Source of the DNA: Proteles cristata cristata
Taxonomy: Eukaryota > Chordata > Mammalia > Carnivora > Hyaenidae
Reading direction: 5' to 3'
Length of the DNA stretch: 64,000 nucleotides
Assembly (NCBI GenBank): GCA_017311185.1
Contig: JAESUZ010005097.1
Coordinates: 124,001 to 188,000, forward strand
The notes below the pieces were generated by a model. It had not been told where the DNA came from and did not search any database. It saw nothing but the letters and a program-made list of their open reading frames with translations. How positions within the stretch are numbered: the stretch's first letter is position 1; each line of letters starts with the position of its first letter. Below, piece after piece: positions 9,814 to 22,599 of this stretch. The translations under genes were made by a program, and so were the position numbers.

Positions 9814-11105
9814 AAAACTCCCGCACCTCATCACCCGCAAAGGGGGAGAGGGGATCAAGGGAGAGGAAGACAATTAATTTTATCCTAGACCAAAGGGAAT
9901 AGAAAAATGGGTCAGGTGGGCATGGTTTTTGTTCCTCCTTAGAGCTTCCAGAGAGAACAGAGAAGACGGAACATCTGAGGGGTGCTTGAAAGTGTCACAC
10001 GCGGGCTCATAAATCCAAATCGGCGGGTCACCGAGGGGGCCCCGGCGCCTACCCAGAGAGCCTCACTTCTAGCCAGTTTCCAGAAGAGAACACTGCGGGG
10101 CGGGGGGTGGGGAAGCGCTGTCCAACATTATGGCTCGTGTGTTTTGGGTTTTTTCGTTTTTTCGTGCCAGAAAGTGCGCTGAGGATTTGCCACGTATGAG
10201 CCCACCTGACAGTCCCAAGGGTCCTCCAAGGAAGATGCTACCAGAAGCCACACCCTCCGCATGCTTGTGAGGACGCTGAGGGCCTGACGCCCAAACCAGC
10301 CTGGCCGGTGTAGCCGCTCGAACCCAGGGCCTGGTTGGCCCAGAGCACAGATCGGTTCCCCTCGACCGTCATTTCTCCTGGCTCCGCACAGATCCTTCCT
10401 CAGGAGCTGAGTTAGCAGAGTCTCCAAAATGTATGAACCGCGGGGCGTTTGGGTCCCGGCCATCTTTGGATCGAATCCTCCTTCCCTCCCGGTGGTGGCT
10501 TCCTTGGTTGAAGAAATACGTGTGTGTGCTCGCGACGGGGGGGTCAGTGAGGAGGGGGTGCTAGATCAGCCCCAAGCACCCAGGAGACGTCCCCCCCGAG
10601 CCCCTCAAGGAAGACTTCACTCTCAAGGGTCCACTGCTCCCCAACTGCTCAAGCTCTCGAACTTCAGAGACCTCCTTTGGTCTGATGCACACATACCCTG
10701 CCTGCCTGCCCAACCCCCGCACCGAAAACCCACGGAAAACCTTAAACGGTGGCATTAAGAGCAGAGCGGATCTCTGACTGCATATGGGTGACGAGAGGCG
10801 GTTTTTCACCCGCGGGACAAACGTTTAAGGCGTACGTACTTCGTGGCAGGTGCAGTGGCCTTGAGTGGGGAACAGGGCCACAGGCACAAGCCTCACGTCC
10901 TGGGAACTTGACCTTGTACTGCGAACGGCGGAGCAGACGCATCACGCGTGAGACCCCGTTTCCCCAGAGCAGACACCCCCCACCCACCGCCCCTCCTCAC
11001 TCCTTCCCATTTCTCCGACTGGTCCTTAACGCTACCGTTTCCAGCCCTGTCTGCACACCTTTATCGAAACCCTAGAGGCCACGTGCGCTCTCTTCGAAGG
11101 GGATC
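9814..11105. other. Intron 1 unique stretch, about 1.3 kb
   Basis: No gene or interspersed repeat recognised. It has scattered CpG (10.0-10.1 and 10.5-10.6 kb) but no island. Confidence 0.5.
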
Positions 11106-11875
11106 AGGAGAACGGGAACGCACAATGGCACAGCCGCTCTGAAAAACAGCCTGGGAGGCTCCTATCAAGTTAAATGTATCCTCAGCGCCGCACCCCCGCC
11201 CCCAGCAATCTGACTCCCAGATGTTTATTTGCCCAAGAGAAACGGAAAGTACATTCCCAGCGTCCCCACTGAAACCAGACTGCCAGCGTTTAGAGCGGCT
11301 CTGGTCATAATCGCCCCACCTGGACGCATCCCAAATGTCCTTCAACTGGAAAACGGATGGACAGGCTCTGGCCCAGCCGCGGAATACTACTCAGCACTAA
11401 AAAGAAATGAGCTGCTCATACGCACAACGACACGAATCGATCTCAGAGGCTGCACAGAAGAAGCCAGGCTCCAAAGGCTACGTGTGGTATGATTGCCATT
11501 TACACGGCCTCCTGGAGAAGGCAGAAGTGTGAAAATGGAAAACAGATGAGTGCGTGTAAGGGTCTTGGTCAGTGCTGACCCAGATAGGCATTCGGGTACA
11601 TCCTGTGATGCTGAAACGGCCCCCTATCTTTCTCTTTCCTTTAAGATTTGATTTTCAAGTCCTCTCTCCACCCAGCGTGGGGCTCAAACTCACAACCCCG
11701 AGATCCAGAGCTACACGCTCCACCGACTGGGGCCAGCCAGGTGCCCCAAAACTGTCCCATATCCTGATTTTGGCGGTGGCCACACGACCGTGTGCGTGTG
11801 CCAAAGCTCGTGGTACTGTGTGCAAGAAGGTGAATGTCGCTTTCAGTGGTTTATACCTCGCTAAACCCGATGTTG
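11106..11875 (+). mobile_element. Old L1 3' UTR relic, split by an old SINE
   Basis: Ordered L1 3' text: cccaaatgtccttcaactgg, ggaatactactcagcactaa, aaagaaatgagctgctcata, cacgaatcgatctcagagg. After the SINE, tcccatatcctgattttgg and gtggtttatacctcgctaaa continue it. Confidence 0.75.
11640..11747 (-). mobile_element. CAN SINE-related fragment, old
   Basis: acccagcgtggggctcaaac, tcacaaccccgagatccaga and ccagccaggtgcccca preserve the tRNA-like part in reverse. The CT-rich and tail parts are mostly absent. Confidence 0.7.
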
Positions 11876-12518
11876 GAGAAAAAGACGACGAAGGTAGCAG
11901 GATGCATCTGCGATGTGACCCAGCTACTCCCAGGGTAATCCATGGCCAGCGGCCCCAGGAAAGGAAACCCCAGGCCCCACCCCAAACCTGCTGGACTGGA
12001 ATCACCGATTTAACAAAACAATCCTCACACACACATATGAACGCTTGGAAAGCGCCACAGAGCGGGAACTGCGCCCGAGAACCCAGCACCTCTAACGTTT
12101 CTGCATCAAAACACACCAAAACGCACCCCGAAGGGGATAAATTAAAGCCCTACACGAAGCCTATAAACTCAGGTCAATTCAAGGTAGGTTTTCACCCCTA
12201 ACTGATCTGATCTTTTGGTTTTCAGAGCCTTTTGGATTCGGGGATTGCAGAGGAGAAATTGCACCTTTGAAGAGGAAAATAATCCCATTGCAAAAACCAC
12301 ACTAGTTTTCACTTCCCGGAATTTTGCTCCCCTGGAAATACCAGCCATGCTGATCTAGAAGGAGGATTGGCAAGATCATACCGTCTAGCCTTTTACAGTG
12401 CTCTCTTCTAGCACATTCTACTTCTCAGGACCAGCGAAGCCTGACAACACGCTCCAACTTCTCCCAGGACTCCCTCTGTTTCCCACAGAGAATGTTCCTC
12501 TTTTAAAAAACCAGGGAG
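11876..12518. other. Intron 1 unique stretch
   Basis: No gene recognised. A weak MER5-like patch may lie near 11.96-12.02 kb. Confidence 0.4.
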
Positions 12519-12713
12519 ACTTCGGCTCAGGTCATGATCTCACGGTTCGTGGGTTCGAGCCCTGCGTCGGGCTCTGTGCTGACAGCTCGGAGCCTGGAGC
12601 CTGCTTCGGATTCTGTGTCTCCCTCTCTCTCTGACCCTCCCCTGCTCACACCGTCTCTCTCCCTCTCTCTAAGAAGTAAATAAAACATTAAAAAAAATTT
12701 TTTTAAATAAAAA
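12519..12713 (+). mobile_element. CAN SINE, 5'-truncated at insertion, with TSD
   Basis: It starts inside the tRNA-like part at gacttcggctcaggtcatg; the head is missing. It ends aagaagtaaataaaac plus A-rich tail. Duplication aaaaaccagggaga / aaaaaccggggaga shows the truncation occurred at integration. Confidence 0.88.
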
Positions 12714-13499
12714 ATAAAAAACCGGGGAGACCGAGAGTGACAGCACAGAGACCCAGGTCCATGGCTCTCGCAATGGCCCGAATCCCTCCACCACGCTTGC
12801 ACTCAGCAGGAGATCTGCTGGCATGGGCAGAACCGGGGGATGCTGACATTCACACTGGCGTTCAGTAGCATCAGAAGGACCTAGTGGCATTGAGTGGGGT
12901 CTCTAGCAAGGTTGACAGATGCGCCTTACTGAGCTGACAGATCTGAGCTCTTAGAAGCCAGCACCAGAGCCCCTCGCAGCCGTACTGAAATCAGGCTTCC
13001 GATCAGCGAAAACACAGACCCCAAGGTGTGTGGTCAACACGGCCTGCTGCCCAGCACCCCCCAAGAGAACAAGACAGCAACGTAAACCGTTCAGGTCAGA
13101 AGCTTCCGTTTGGGTTTTCTTGCTTAAGAAGAGAGGGCTAAAATGAATGAGAACGCTTGATGCTCACTGCTGGCTGCAAGCTCCAGCCGCCGGGCAAGGA
13201 GGGCGCAGAGGGGTAAGGCATCGCGGTAGCAAAGCGCCCAAGAGCCTGGAGACGCGAGGCTGTGCCCTCCGCCGGCGTCCCATGCTGGAATGTGTATCTG
13301 CAAGTAACACTCTTGGGCCCCAGGAGCCTGCAGCCAAGTGCATGCAACATTCGCTCACTCCTCCCCCACGAGACAGGCAACCAGGTGCTTTCCGTACTCA
13401 GCTAGTGAGTGCCACTTTCAAGTACACATCGTGCCTCACACGCACCAAATGGCAGGGGCCAGTTCCCCTCCTAGGGAGGGGCCCGAAGTTTAAAAACCA
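12714..13499. other. Intron 1 unique stretch
   Basis: No gene or repeat recognised. This begins a 6.1-kb SINE-free interval that extends to 18828. Confidence 0.5.
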
Positions 13500-13990
13500 A
13501 AGGAAAAGTTCAACAGAAGACAGGTACGAGGATGTTCCTAACCACACCATCTGGAAACTGTCCCAGTGGCCCCCAAAAGTAGACGGGCTTGAACACATAG
13601 CGGGAGACAGTCGCACAGCCAAAACTCGCCACGCGGCAACGAGAAGGAAACAATCTCCAACACTTGCAGTGACGGGGATGAATCTCGCCACACACTATCG
13701 AGCAAAAGAAGGCAGACACAAAAGGACACAGCCTGTGACTCCGTGTATAGGAAGTTCAAGTGGAGGAAAATGCATCTGCGGGGTCAGAAGTCAGGGTAGC
13801 GGTTAACCCGGTTGCGAGAGGAGGGGGAGGGGGGTGTCTCTGGGGAGCCGGTCACATCCTTTTGCTCGTCCTAAGCACTGGCCGTGTGGCTGTGTCCACT
13901 TTGGGAACACGTATGAAGCTGGACTTGACTTGCGTTCTTTCGTACCCATATATTAGACTTTATTCTGAAAGTTCAGAGTGAGTAACTCAA
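13500..13990 (+). mobile_element. Old L1 3' UTR relic
   Basis: acggggatgaatctcgccac, gagcaaaagaaggcagacac, ggaagttcaagtggaggaaa, gtcagaagtcagggtagcgg and tgtgtccactttgggaacac occur in the L1 order, with a G-rich insertion near 13.82 kb. Confidence 0.78.
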
Positions 13991-15439
13991 ATGCATCTTT
14001 TTAAACGGCAGAAGCGTCCGGATATAGAAGCCAACGCTCTGCGCCGGTACCTTGACTCGGCAGCGTTTCCCCACAGTCCGTCTCTTTGCACGGGCCCTGA
14101 TTCTCTTATCCAGCCCAACCCCCAGCTCTCTGTCCCCCCTACCCCCCACCCAGAAAGCTCAGACCTGGATTATCCTGCCTGGTGACAGATTGCGGAATGG
14201 AGAGCCTTTCCTTCCAGAGCGGGGCTGTATACCGTGTTTGCTGCCTCGGGCCAAAGAGAGAATAAAAACCGTCTGCAGAGAGCAAAATGCACAAACTCAT
14301 CGAAAAGCTACCAAAAGAAAGAAAGCCACAGAAACCCTAAAGAGCGAACAGAACGCTCCCGATTCACCGGCATCTCACCGCACAGATCTCCCCTCTGAGG
14401 GGTCGCTGGCGGTCTGTTCCCTCCCCGGCAGCCCCCTGCTCTGCAAGATTCAAGCTGGACGGGGTGAGCTAAGGACACGACGTTAGGACTCCCACCTCTT
14501 TCCTTTCCTCTTAGAAGACTCCAGATCCAGGCTCTAGAAGGCAATCTAAAGCCATTTTCAACATGAAAACCCATCAGCAAAGTGAATCCTTTCTGGACCA
14601 CCCCCCCCAGGAGTTTTCTGAGCACAGTGACAACTTGTCATCCTCCAAGCCCCCGTCACTCCCTGGCAGGAGGTGGCTGGGGGCAGGGAGGAGGCCGGCA
14701 AAGTGACCACAAGACCCCTAAACATCTCAATCAGTCTGTTCCTGAGGTTGGAAGACAAGACACCAGCCTCCTGCTTCGTTGCCCAACCAAGATGACCTCA
14801 CGCCTTGGGGTGTGCCCCTCCAGAAAGACCCCAACCGAACCCCCTCATTTCCACCACCCTCAGAGTAGACTGTTCACACGCTCCCAAACCTCAAAGCCCT
14901 CCAACGCCTGCAGCCCCCAGAAGCCAAAAGCGTGTTCGATCTTTGAGTCCCCCTAAAAATGAATCCGCTGATCACAGAGCTCCTCAAACGAGCAACCCCA
15001 GGACCACTTGAGGACCCAGCCCTGTTGAGTGCACAGAACAGCGGAAACCAAACATCAAAGAAATGGGGGCTCGGCGTTGAGCCCCAGGGGCCCATCCAGC
15101 CCCGTTCCTTTGTACCCGGAAGTCAGCCAGTTGGAACCTAGCCGAAGGCCAGCACATTTGGGCACGGCACAGTGGCCAGTCAGCCCAGGGAGCAGGGTGC
15201 GTCCCCCCACTTGGAATCTGGGTCATGCTTAAATAACTGCTAGAAAGCCCGACTAATTACCCATCCTTGCCTGCCTACATCTTAACAGATGTTAAGCCCT
15301 CCTCAAGGTTTATTTCAAGCAGGGACAGATTTAAAGAAACAAGGGGATCTGCATTTTGATACGATCCCAACAGAGGAAAAGGGGGTCTTCACCTTCTTCC
15401 TCTGGGTCTTTGGTTTGGGTTAAGAAAAAAAAAAAGGCG
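13991..15439. other. Intron 1 unique stretch near exon 1
   Basis: No gene or repeat recognised. An AT-richer patch at 15.23-15.36 kb (gactaattaccc, cttaacagatgttaagccct with an inner inverted word) could be a regulatory element. Confidence 0.45.
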
Positions 15440-16268
15440 TTTACCTGCCGGAGGCGTCCACACGGAGGCTGATTCTCCTGGTGTCCCCTCGCGGCTCCCT
15501 AGGGTGGGAGAGGCGGAATCCAACCCACCGCCTGATCCCGGACCCTCGAAGGACCGCTTGCCCTAGCTTTCTTACTGAAAGAGTCCTTCTGGGTCTTGAA
15601 ACAGGTCGGGGCCCTGGATGGGGCAAATGGGATGTTTTCTACACCCCAAACGATGATGGGGTCCCTGAGCAGTGTGGTTGGCAGGCACTGGCGAGAAGTG
15701 GCACCCCCTCAACCCACGACTGCCTTCCCCAGATCCGAGCCAGGGGCCCACCGGGCGGGATATTAGTTAGGAGCAGTGCCGGCCCCTCAGGGTGAAGGCC
15801 ACATGTTCTTTCACTAGCTCTTGGCCCTGGAACCCCTAACGCCCTGCCCTCGGAGAGCGGCCCCCTCATCGGGGAAGGCAGGCGGTGGAGAAGCGGGTGA
15901 GCTGGGCTGGGGCCCCCAGGCCCCAGGGCGAGGGGCACCTAAGGAGAGCCGGCTGGAGCCCCCACGGTCCTCCTGCCCTGGCCAGAGAGCCCAGGCCCCG
16001 GCCGCGTCCGTGCTCATTTGGGAAAAACTCTGACCCCTCGGGCGCTGGCTCTGAAGCCCCCACCCAGGCCCCTGCTACGACTCCAGGGCCCAGCCCTCAT
16101 TCGGGATCGGTCCTTAGGAGGAAAGGGCTCGCCCGACTCTCTCTCCCACCCCCCACCCCACCCCAAGCCTCCACGGTAGCTCAACCCAGCTCGGGGTGGA
16201 GAGATTCTCCACACTCCTCCCCGGTGCCCCCTCTCCCAGCCCCTGGAAGACCCCCCCACCTCCCATCA

Positions 16269-17170
<902 letters not shown>

Positions 17171-18499
17171 ATCTTGCAAAAGGAGTGCGCTCGGCCCATT
17201 AGGAAAAAAACCAATTTTTTTAATTGAAAAAATAAAAATAAAAACCAGGTCTTTGCAGGGGGGTGGAGGGCAGCCCCTCAAATTAAAAAAAAAAATCCCC
17301 CTTTCTGTTTTGCTGGAGTTCCTAGACCTTCAAAATGCTGAAAGATCTGTCGCCAAAATATAAAAAAAAAATTATAAAATTAAAGGGAAATAAAGAATAT
17401 TAACGGAAAGGGAAAGAAGGGGAGGGGGAGGGAAGCGCTCCGGAGGGGCTATTTGGGAGTCTAGAAGCCGCAGGGTCCGGGTGATTTTTTTTTTTTCTTC
17501 CTGAATCACCAGCGGCTGCCTCTTCTGCTCACGAAGGAGTGTGAGTGAGTGTGTGCGTGTGTGTGCACGCAGCCTTTCGCTTAACCGTGCCTCATGTTGG
17601 GGTTAAATTGCAGCAATGAAATCCTGAAAATTCCCATCAGGGGAAAAAGAGAGAGGGAGAGAGAGGTATGCGCCGTTCGCTTAGCCACTCAATAGCTGCT
17701 CCCGGATGCTGCAATGCCTGGCGTCTCCCCCACCCCCCCAATGCCTCCTCCTCGTCCTCCTCCTTCTCTTCTAGGTTTTGCTAAAATAAGACTGGTGTGG
17801 AGGGGTGGGGGAAGAAGAAGGAAGAGGGGAAAACGGGCTCAAAGGTCTAAACCACTGGCCAGCGAAGCTCCAAAGAGGAGCGATTGATGAGTTGAACGGG
17901 AGAAATAGACCCACCCAGAATGTCGACACATGATGGCCCGCGACCAATCGCGGAGGCGCGAGGGGACCCGGCTCAGCGGAGTTTGTGGGGGAGAAGAGGG
18001 GAGAGCCGGCTGGTCGGGAGGCAGCGGGTGGGGGGAAGTTGGGACGACAGATTCCTCCTCCCCTGGGAGGAAACCTTGTTTTCCATCGGGTTCCATTTCG
18101 GTTGCAGACACCCGGACGTTCTCGGCATCTTGCAAAGAGGAGGTTGGGAGGCAGAAACTTCATGATAAAAAAAGGAGAAGGGGATTCGTGTCTGGGGGTG
18201 CAATTAGTCAGTCTCCAAACAAATGTGGGTCTGCTTAGCAGAAGACAAAATTGTGAGGAGCACCGTCTGGGGGGTACTTCTGTCAAAAGTTTCAAATCAC
18301 AGAGGCCCTGCGAAGCGGAATACAACGTCCGGCTCGTCTTTGAAAAGATTCCAGAGGAGGCAAGTCTTAACTGCAGGCGGCGGATCACTAAACCCGGGCC
18401 TCGTTGGCTGGATAGGGCTTCCGGGTGGTTTATGAGGCGTGGTGTTGTTCGCTTCTTTCCAGAACGGCTGCAACTTATTTCCCACTCCCCTTTCTAATA
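17171..18499. promoter_or_regulatory. CACNA1A promoter-upstream flank, repeat-free
   Basis: No gene and no interspersed repeat is seen. The region contains A-rich tracts (17.2-17.4 kb), an imperfect hairpin (17466-17517), a short GT-rich run (17538-17565), and a second CpG-containing block around 17.93-18.12 kb with a CCAAT box at 17944-17948 (cgaccaatcgcgg). Its proximity to exon 1 suggests distal promoter function; that is inference. Confidence 0.5.
17466..17517. repeat. Two-tier inverted repeat (hairpin-capable)
   Basis: agccgc (17466-17471) and ggtgatt (17480-17486) are mirrored by aatcacc (17504-17510) and gcggct (17512-17517) around a T-rich loop. The stem is imperfect, with an 8-base bulge on one side. 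Confidence 0.55.
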
Positions 18500-19340
18500 C
18501 TGTGAAATTGAATCAGCACACAGAAAAATGTCTAAACCATAAATGTACAGTTGAAGAAATTGCCATGAAACTAATACTCCTGAAACTAACACTCAAGTCC
18601 AGGGCTATAAATGGAACATTGCCTCTTTCCCAGAAACACACACACACAGCAATAATCACTATGGTGACTTTATAGTATTAATAACCTTGCTTTTCTTAAT
18701 TCTTTTACTACCTTATTTTGCATTCCTAAACAATATAGCTCCACTTTGCATCTTTTTGGACATACACTATGTCTCCTGTGATGTCCAGCCTCTTTGGTCC
18801 AATATCATGTCTTTAAGATTTTTCTGTTGGGGCGCCTGGGTGGCTCAGTCAGTTAAGCATCTGACTTCGGCTCAGATCATGATCTCACAGTCTGTGAGTT
18901 CAAGCCCCGAGTGGGGCTCTGTGCTGACAGCTCGGAGCCTGGAGCCTGCTTCAGATTCTGTGCCTCCCTCTCTCTCTGCCCCTTCCCTGCTCATGCTCGC
19001 TCTGTCTCTCTCTCTCTCTCTCGAAAATAAATAAATATTAAGAAAAAAAGATTCATCCGCTGTCACGTGTAGCTGATTGGTTCACTCTCACTGCTGCATA
19101 CTATTCCATTGAAAGAGTATGCCACAATTTGTTTATCCATTATTCCATTGATAGACATGTGGATGGTCTCCAGTTAGGGCTTTAAACAACCCTGCCTCAA
19201 ATACTCTTTGTCCCTATAAGCATGCATTTCTGTAGGAACAGCCCTAGGAATGGAATTTCTGGGTCCCCGGGGTATGCCTATCCTCAGGTTTGTAAGATGT
19301 CACCAAACTGTCTTCCAAAGTGGAGGTACCAACAAACCAC
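18500..19340 (-). mobile_element. Old L1 3' UTR in reverse, split by a SINE
   Basis: Reverse L1 3' text: tgtacagttgaagaaattgc, atggaacattgcctctttcc, then after the SINE ctgctgcatactattccatt, caatttgtttatccattatt, gggtccccgg, ccaaactgtcttccaaag. Confidence 0.8.
18829..19049 (+). mobile_element. CAN SINE group B
   Basis: Full-length: ggggcgcctgggtggctcag to tcgaaaataaataaatatta. It is inserted in an L1 relic and is the first SINE upstream of CACNA1A. Confidence 0.93.
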
Positions 19341-19589
19341 TGAATTTTCAGGAAGCAATGTATAAATTTGGAAGGCAGGAGTGAGGGTAAGGGTTAGGGA
19401 AGGGGCCGAAGAAGGCAAATATATTTTCCAAGCCTTAGGTAGGTGAATCTGAGTTGATGCCCCCTGCATCAGTATTTGAGTTCTTTAGAACATTCTAGAA
19501 AAGTCACCTCTTTATATAAATTCCACATTCTATGTCTATGAGTCAGCCTTTCCAGGTTGCTTACAGCGCCTTCAGGTTTTCTAACTTGG

Positions 19590-20028
19590 GGCACCTGGTG
19601 GCTCAGTCGGTTGAGTGTCTGACTCTTGATGTCGTCTTAGGTCATGACCCCAGGGTCGTGGGACTAAGCCCCTCGTAGGGTACCATGGTGAGCGTGCAGC
19701 CTGCTCACGATTTTTCCTCCCTTACAGGGAGCCTGGGTGGCTCAGTTGGTTGAGCGTCCGACTTCGGCTCAGGTCATGATCTCACGGTTTGTGGGTTCGA
19801 GCCCCGCATCGAGCTCTGTGCTGACAGCTCAGAGCCTGGAGCCTGCTTCGGATTCTGTGTCTCCCTCTATCTCTCTGCACCACCCTCCCCCCACCCCCCA
19901 CCCCCGCTTATGCTCTCTTTCTCTCTCTCTCAAAAATAAATAAACATTAAAAAACTTTTTTTTAAGATTTTCCCTCTCTCTTTCTACCACCCTCCCCCTC
20001 TCACACTCTCTCTTTCTATAACTAACTA
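19590..20028 (+). mobile_element. Old CAN SINE split by a younger one
   Basis: The head (ggggcacctggtggctcagt, gactcttgatgtcg) and the CT-rich end (tccctctctctttctacc) belong to one element. Its own duplication aggttttctaacttg / agattttctaacctg lies at 19574-19588 and 20029-20043, outside the nested copy. Confidence 0.85.
19727..19962 (+). mobile_element. CAN SINE group B nested in the older SINE
   Basis: gggagcctgggtggctcagt through ctcaaaaataaataaacatt. The probable duplication is gatttttcctc / gattttccctc. A C-rich insertion sits at 19880-19907. Confidence 0.9.
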
Positions 20029-20224
20029 AGATTTTCTAACCTGTCAAGATACGGGCAAAATGATTAAAACAAGAACAACTGGAGCTGCGAGGAGATGGGA
20101 TACTCAGGATTCGCGACAAATATTAATCTTCATAGCATGAGTGTTACCTACGCAGATTTCTAAAGATCCCAGAGTTTTTCAGGAAAGAGTGGCCTCTCGC
20201 CGATAAAGTCTGTACCAGGGTAAC

Positions 20225-20345
20225 GATTCTACAGAGTCGTCACAGAAGCCCCATTCTACAGATGAAAACGCTGAGACTGAGAGAGGTTTTAAAACTCACC
20301 ATGTCCCCGATGTGGACCTGAAACCACATCTGACTTGGACCCTGT
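20225..20345 (-). mobile_element. MIR fragment
   Basis: cagaagccccattctacaga, tgaaaacgctgagactgaga and gaggttttaaaactcacc are reverse MIR core text. Confidence 0.75.
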
Positions 20346-20854
20346 TAAGACGGACTGCAATCTGGTACAATCAAACCACTATGGGACTCTGGCCGTCTGG
20401 ACCAACACTCAGGATCGGAACATCCCCAGGGCCCAGCACCGCCACTCTGGGCTTCGTGCCCGGGAGAAATGAGCACCTATGTCTCCGGGAAGACACACCC
20501 TAGAGTGTGACTAGCAGCACATTCACACGAACTAAACCCTGGGGACCTCCCCGATGCCTTCCCGTGGTGAAATGAATAAATGCGCTGTGGAACGTCCGCA
20601 CGTGCAGCCCTAGGCAGCAGGTCTGTGTCACCATCGTGAGGCTGAGCCAAAGCCAGACACAGAGCAGAACATAGTGTATCATTCTGATCATATGGAGTTT
20701 GTACGTGGGCAAACGAGAAGCTATACGCATCTCTCTGTTCACTGCAGCATTATTTACAATACCCGAAATATGGAAGCCACCTAACTGTCCGTCAGTAGAT
20801 GAATGGATAAACAACAGGACACATATACACACCCGCACGCACCTGCAGGCGCGT

Positions 20855-20890
<36 letters not shown>

Positions 20891-20960
20891 GAATTATACA
20901 GCTGTGAGTTACGCGGTGTTCTACGTGTACTACACTTGAAAAGAAAATGTTTGTCATACT
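20346..20960 (+). mobile_element. Old L1 3' UTR relics with a CA repeat
   Basis: 20346-20540 is unassigned. 20540-20710 (aaagccagacacagagcaga) and 20730-20830 (cactgcagcattatttacaa, gatgaatggataaacaacag) are L1 3' text, ending in a (CA)n run. Confidence 0.65.
20846..20887 (+). repeat. (CA)n microsatellite
   Basis: gtgcgcacac followed by about 14 CA units. Confidence 0.95.
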
Positions 20961-21119
20961 TCAGGATGCAGATCGCAAGTGGCACTACTTGTCCCCGTGA
21001 CCTGTACTTCTCACCATGTACTTTGACGGTGAGGTCCCTGCAAAAGACAGTGTTCTTCTGTTTCGTTTTGTTTTCCTAGAAGACAAAGGACAGTCTTCTG
21101 TAATGTTCTAGACCGTGCC

Positions 21120-21250
21120 TCGATAGCAGACAAGAGGGCTGCGTATCAGAGCCACCTGCAGAGCGTTGTAAAAAAAAAACTCGGACTCCCAGGCCCTCCC
21201 CTCTGCCCTGATCTTCATTCTGCAGGTCGTTGGGGGTGCAGCCGGGTTCG
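21120..21250 (+). mobile_element. MER5-like fragment
   Basis: gtatcagagccacctgcaga, gcgttgtaaaaa, ctcggactcccaggccc resemble MER5 text. Confidence 0.55.
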
Positions 21251-22365
21251 GCAGTCACTACCCGGGAAGGGGCAAGTTTGCCATCCTGATCTCGGCGTTC
21301 TCTAAAGTTATCGATGGGGCGTTTGTGGCAATTTGCGGGGGGGAAGCATTGCTCAGGGCTGCCCTGTACGGTGTGGGTAGTTTAGTACCCCTGGAGCATG
21401 CCCGCTAAGTGCCAACTGCATCCCCAATCTTGTGACAAGCAGAGGTATCCACACGCATTTCCAAACGCTCCCCACCAAAGTGGCAGAAGAGTCCACTTTT
21501 CCTCTCACCAGATGACATCCCCAAAGCTCACCTGACTGTGAACTTGACATGTCCGAATATAACTCTCCTTCCTCAGAATAACCCCAAGTCCTCCAGCCCC
21601 CTCAACCACTCTATCACCCTTTTCTAGAATCAACTCAACTCAGGCACCCAAAAGTGTGACAAGACCCCAGGGGCACTACCCCATGGATTCACTTTACAGA
21701 GAACCACAGCAACAAAAATTCAGCTAGCCAAAGGAATGAATTTCTAATATTAGAATCTTACTCCCACCCGACAAATGGGGATGGGTGAGCACGAAATCCT
21801 CACAGGCTCCCCAGATGACTGCAGTTGGTAGTTCCTTGCTCCCCATTAATTCAAATTACTAATATTGACCAGGTAGAATGACATAGAATCTCATTAGCAT
21901 CATAAACAGAAATCACTCTCAGCCATTGGTTCTAATCTTTAACACATCTGCCAGCTGGAGGTGGAATTTATCAGTCAGCAGAAGCATTACCATGCTGGCT
22001 TCAAGAGTGTTATTCCATTGAACAGGACTAGCATCTCTCAGATAAGTGCCCCAAATAAATAACTGCAAATCGCATTCATTTGGCTGCTAAAACAATTACC
22101 AACCAATCCAGTCATGTTGAGTTGCAAAAACGAATCAGCCAAAAGACATTTGGTATCTGCCTTCTGGTCTGGATACTGTCAGGGAATTCATACCAAGATC
22201 TCTGGGAGATAGAGGGTATAACTGACAAAGGCCAAATTTTCTAATCTAGCCATTTGTGGGTCGTGATGTAGGCAGTAAGAGTGAACCCAGAGATGGAATG
22301 TGGCTATCACTCCAGATATAACTTTAAAGAGCAGTACACCCTCTACAAATTTCCAAAGACAAACG
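21251..22365. promoter_or_regulatory. Repeat-free island, candidate conserved element (21.84-22.25 kb)
   Basis: No gene or repeat is recognised for 1.1 kb. The right part is AT-rich with TAAT/ATTA-type words (attactaatatt, ctcattagcatcat, aacaattacc) and a CCAAT (ccaatccag). It lies about 5 kb upstream of CACNA1A in otherwise repeat-dense sequence, so an enhancer is possible but unproven. Confidence 0.35.
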
Positions 22366-22369
22366 AGGC

Positions 22370-22590
22370 AGAGCCTAACTCTGGATGCGGAGCTGGGTTC
22401 GAACCCTAGCTATAGCACTTCCCAGCTGTGTGTTTTTGGAAAAGCGCTTAGCATCTCTGAGCTACAGTTTCCTTGTACGTAAAACGGAGACACAAATCTT
22501 AACCCACAGGTTGCTGTAAAGATGAATTCAGACCAAGCAGCTAAGCACTTAGCACAATGACTAACACACAATAAGCAGTCAAGAAAAGGT
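22370..22590 (+). mobile_element. MIR, long copy
   Basis: Forward MIR: ctgggttcgaaccctagcta, tagcacttcccagctgtg, agcatctctgagctacagtt, tccttgtacgtaaaacggag, gcacttagcacaatgac, aataagcagtcaag. Confidence 0.9.
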
Positions 22591-22599
22591 AAATGGATT

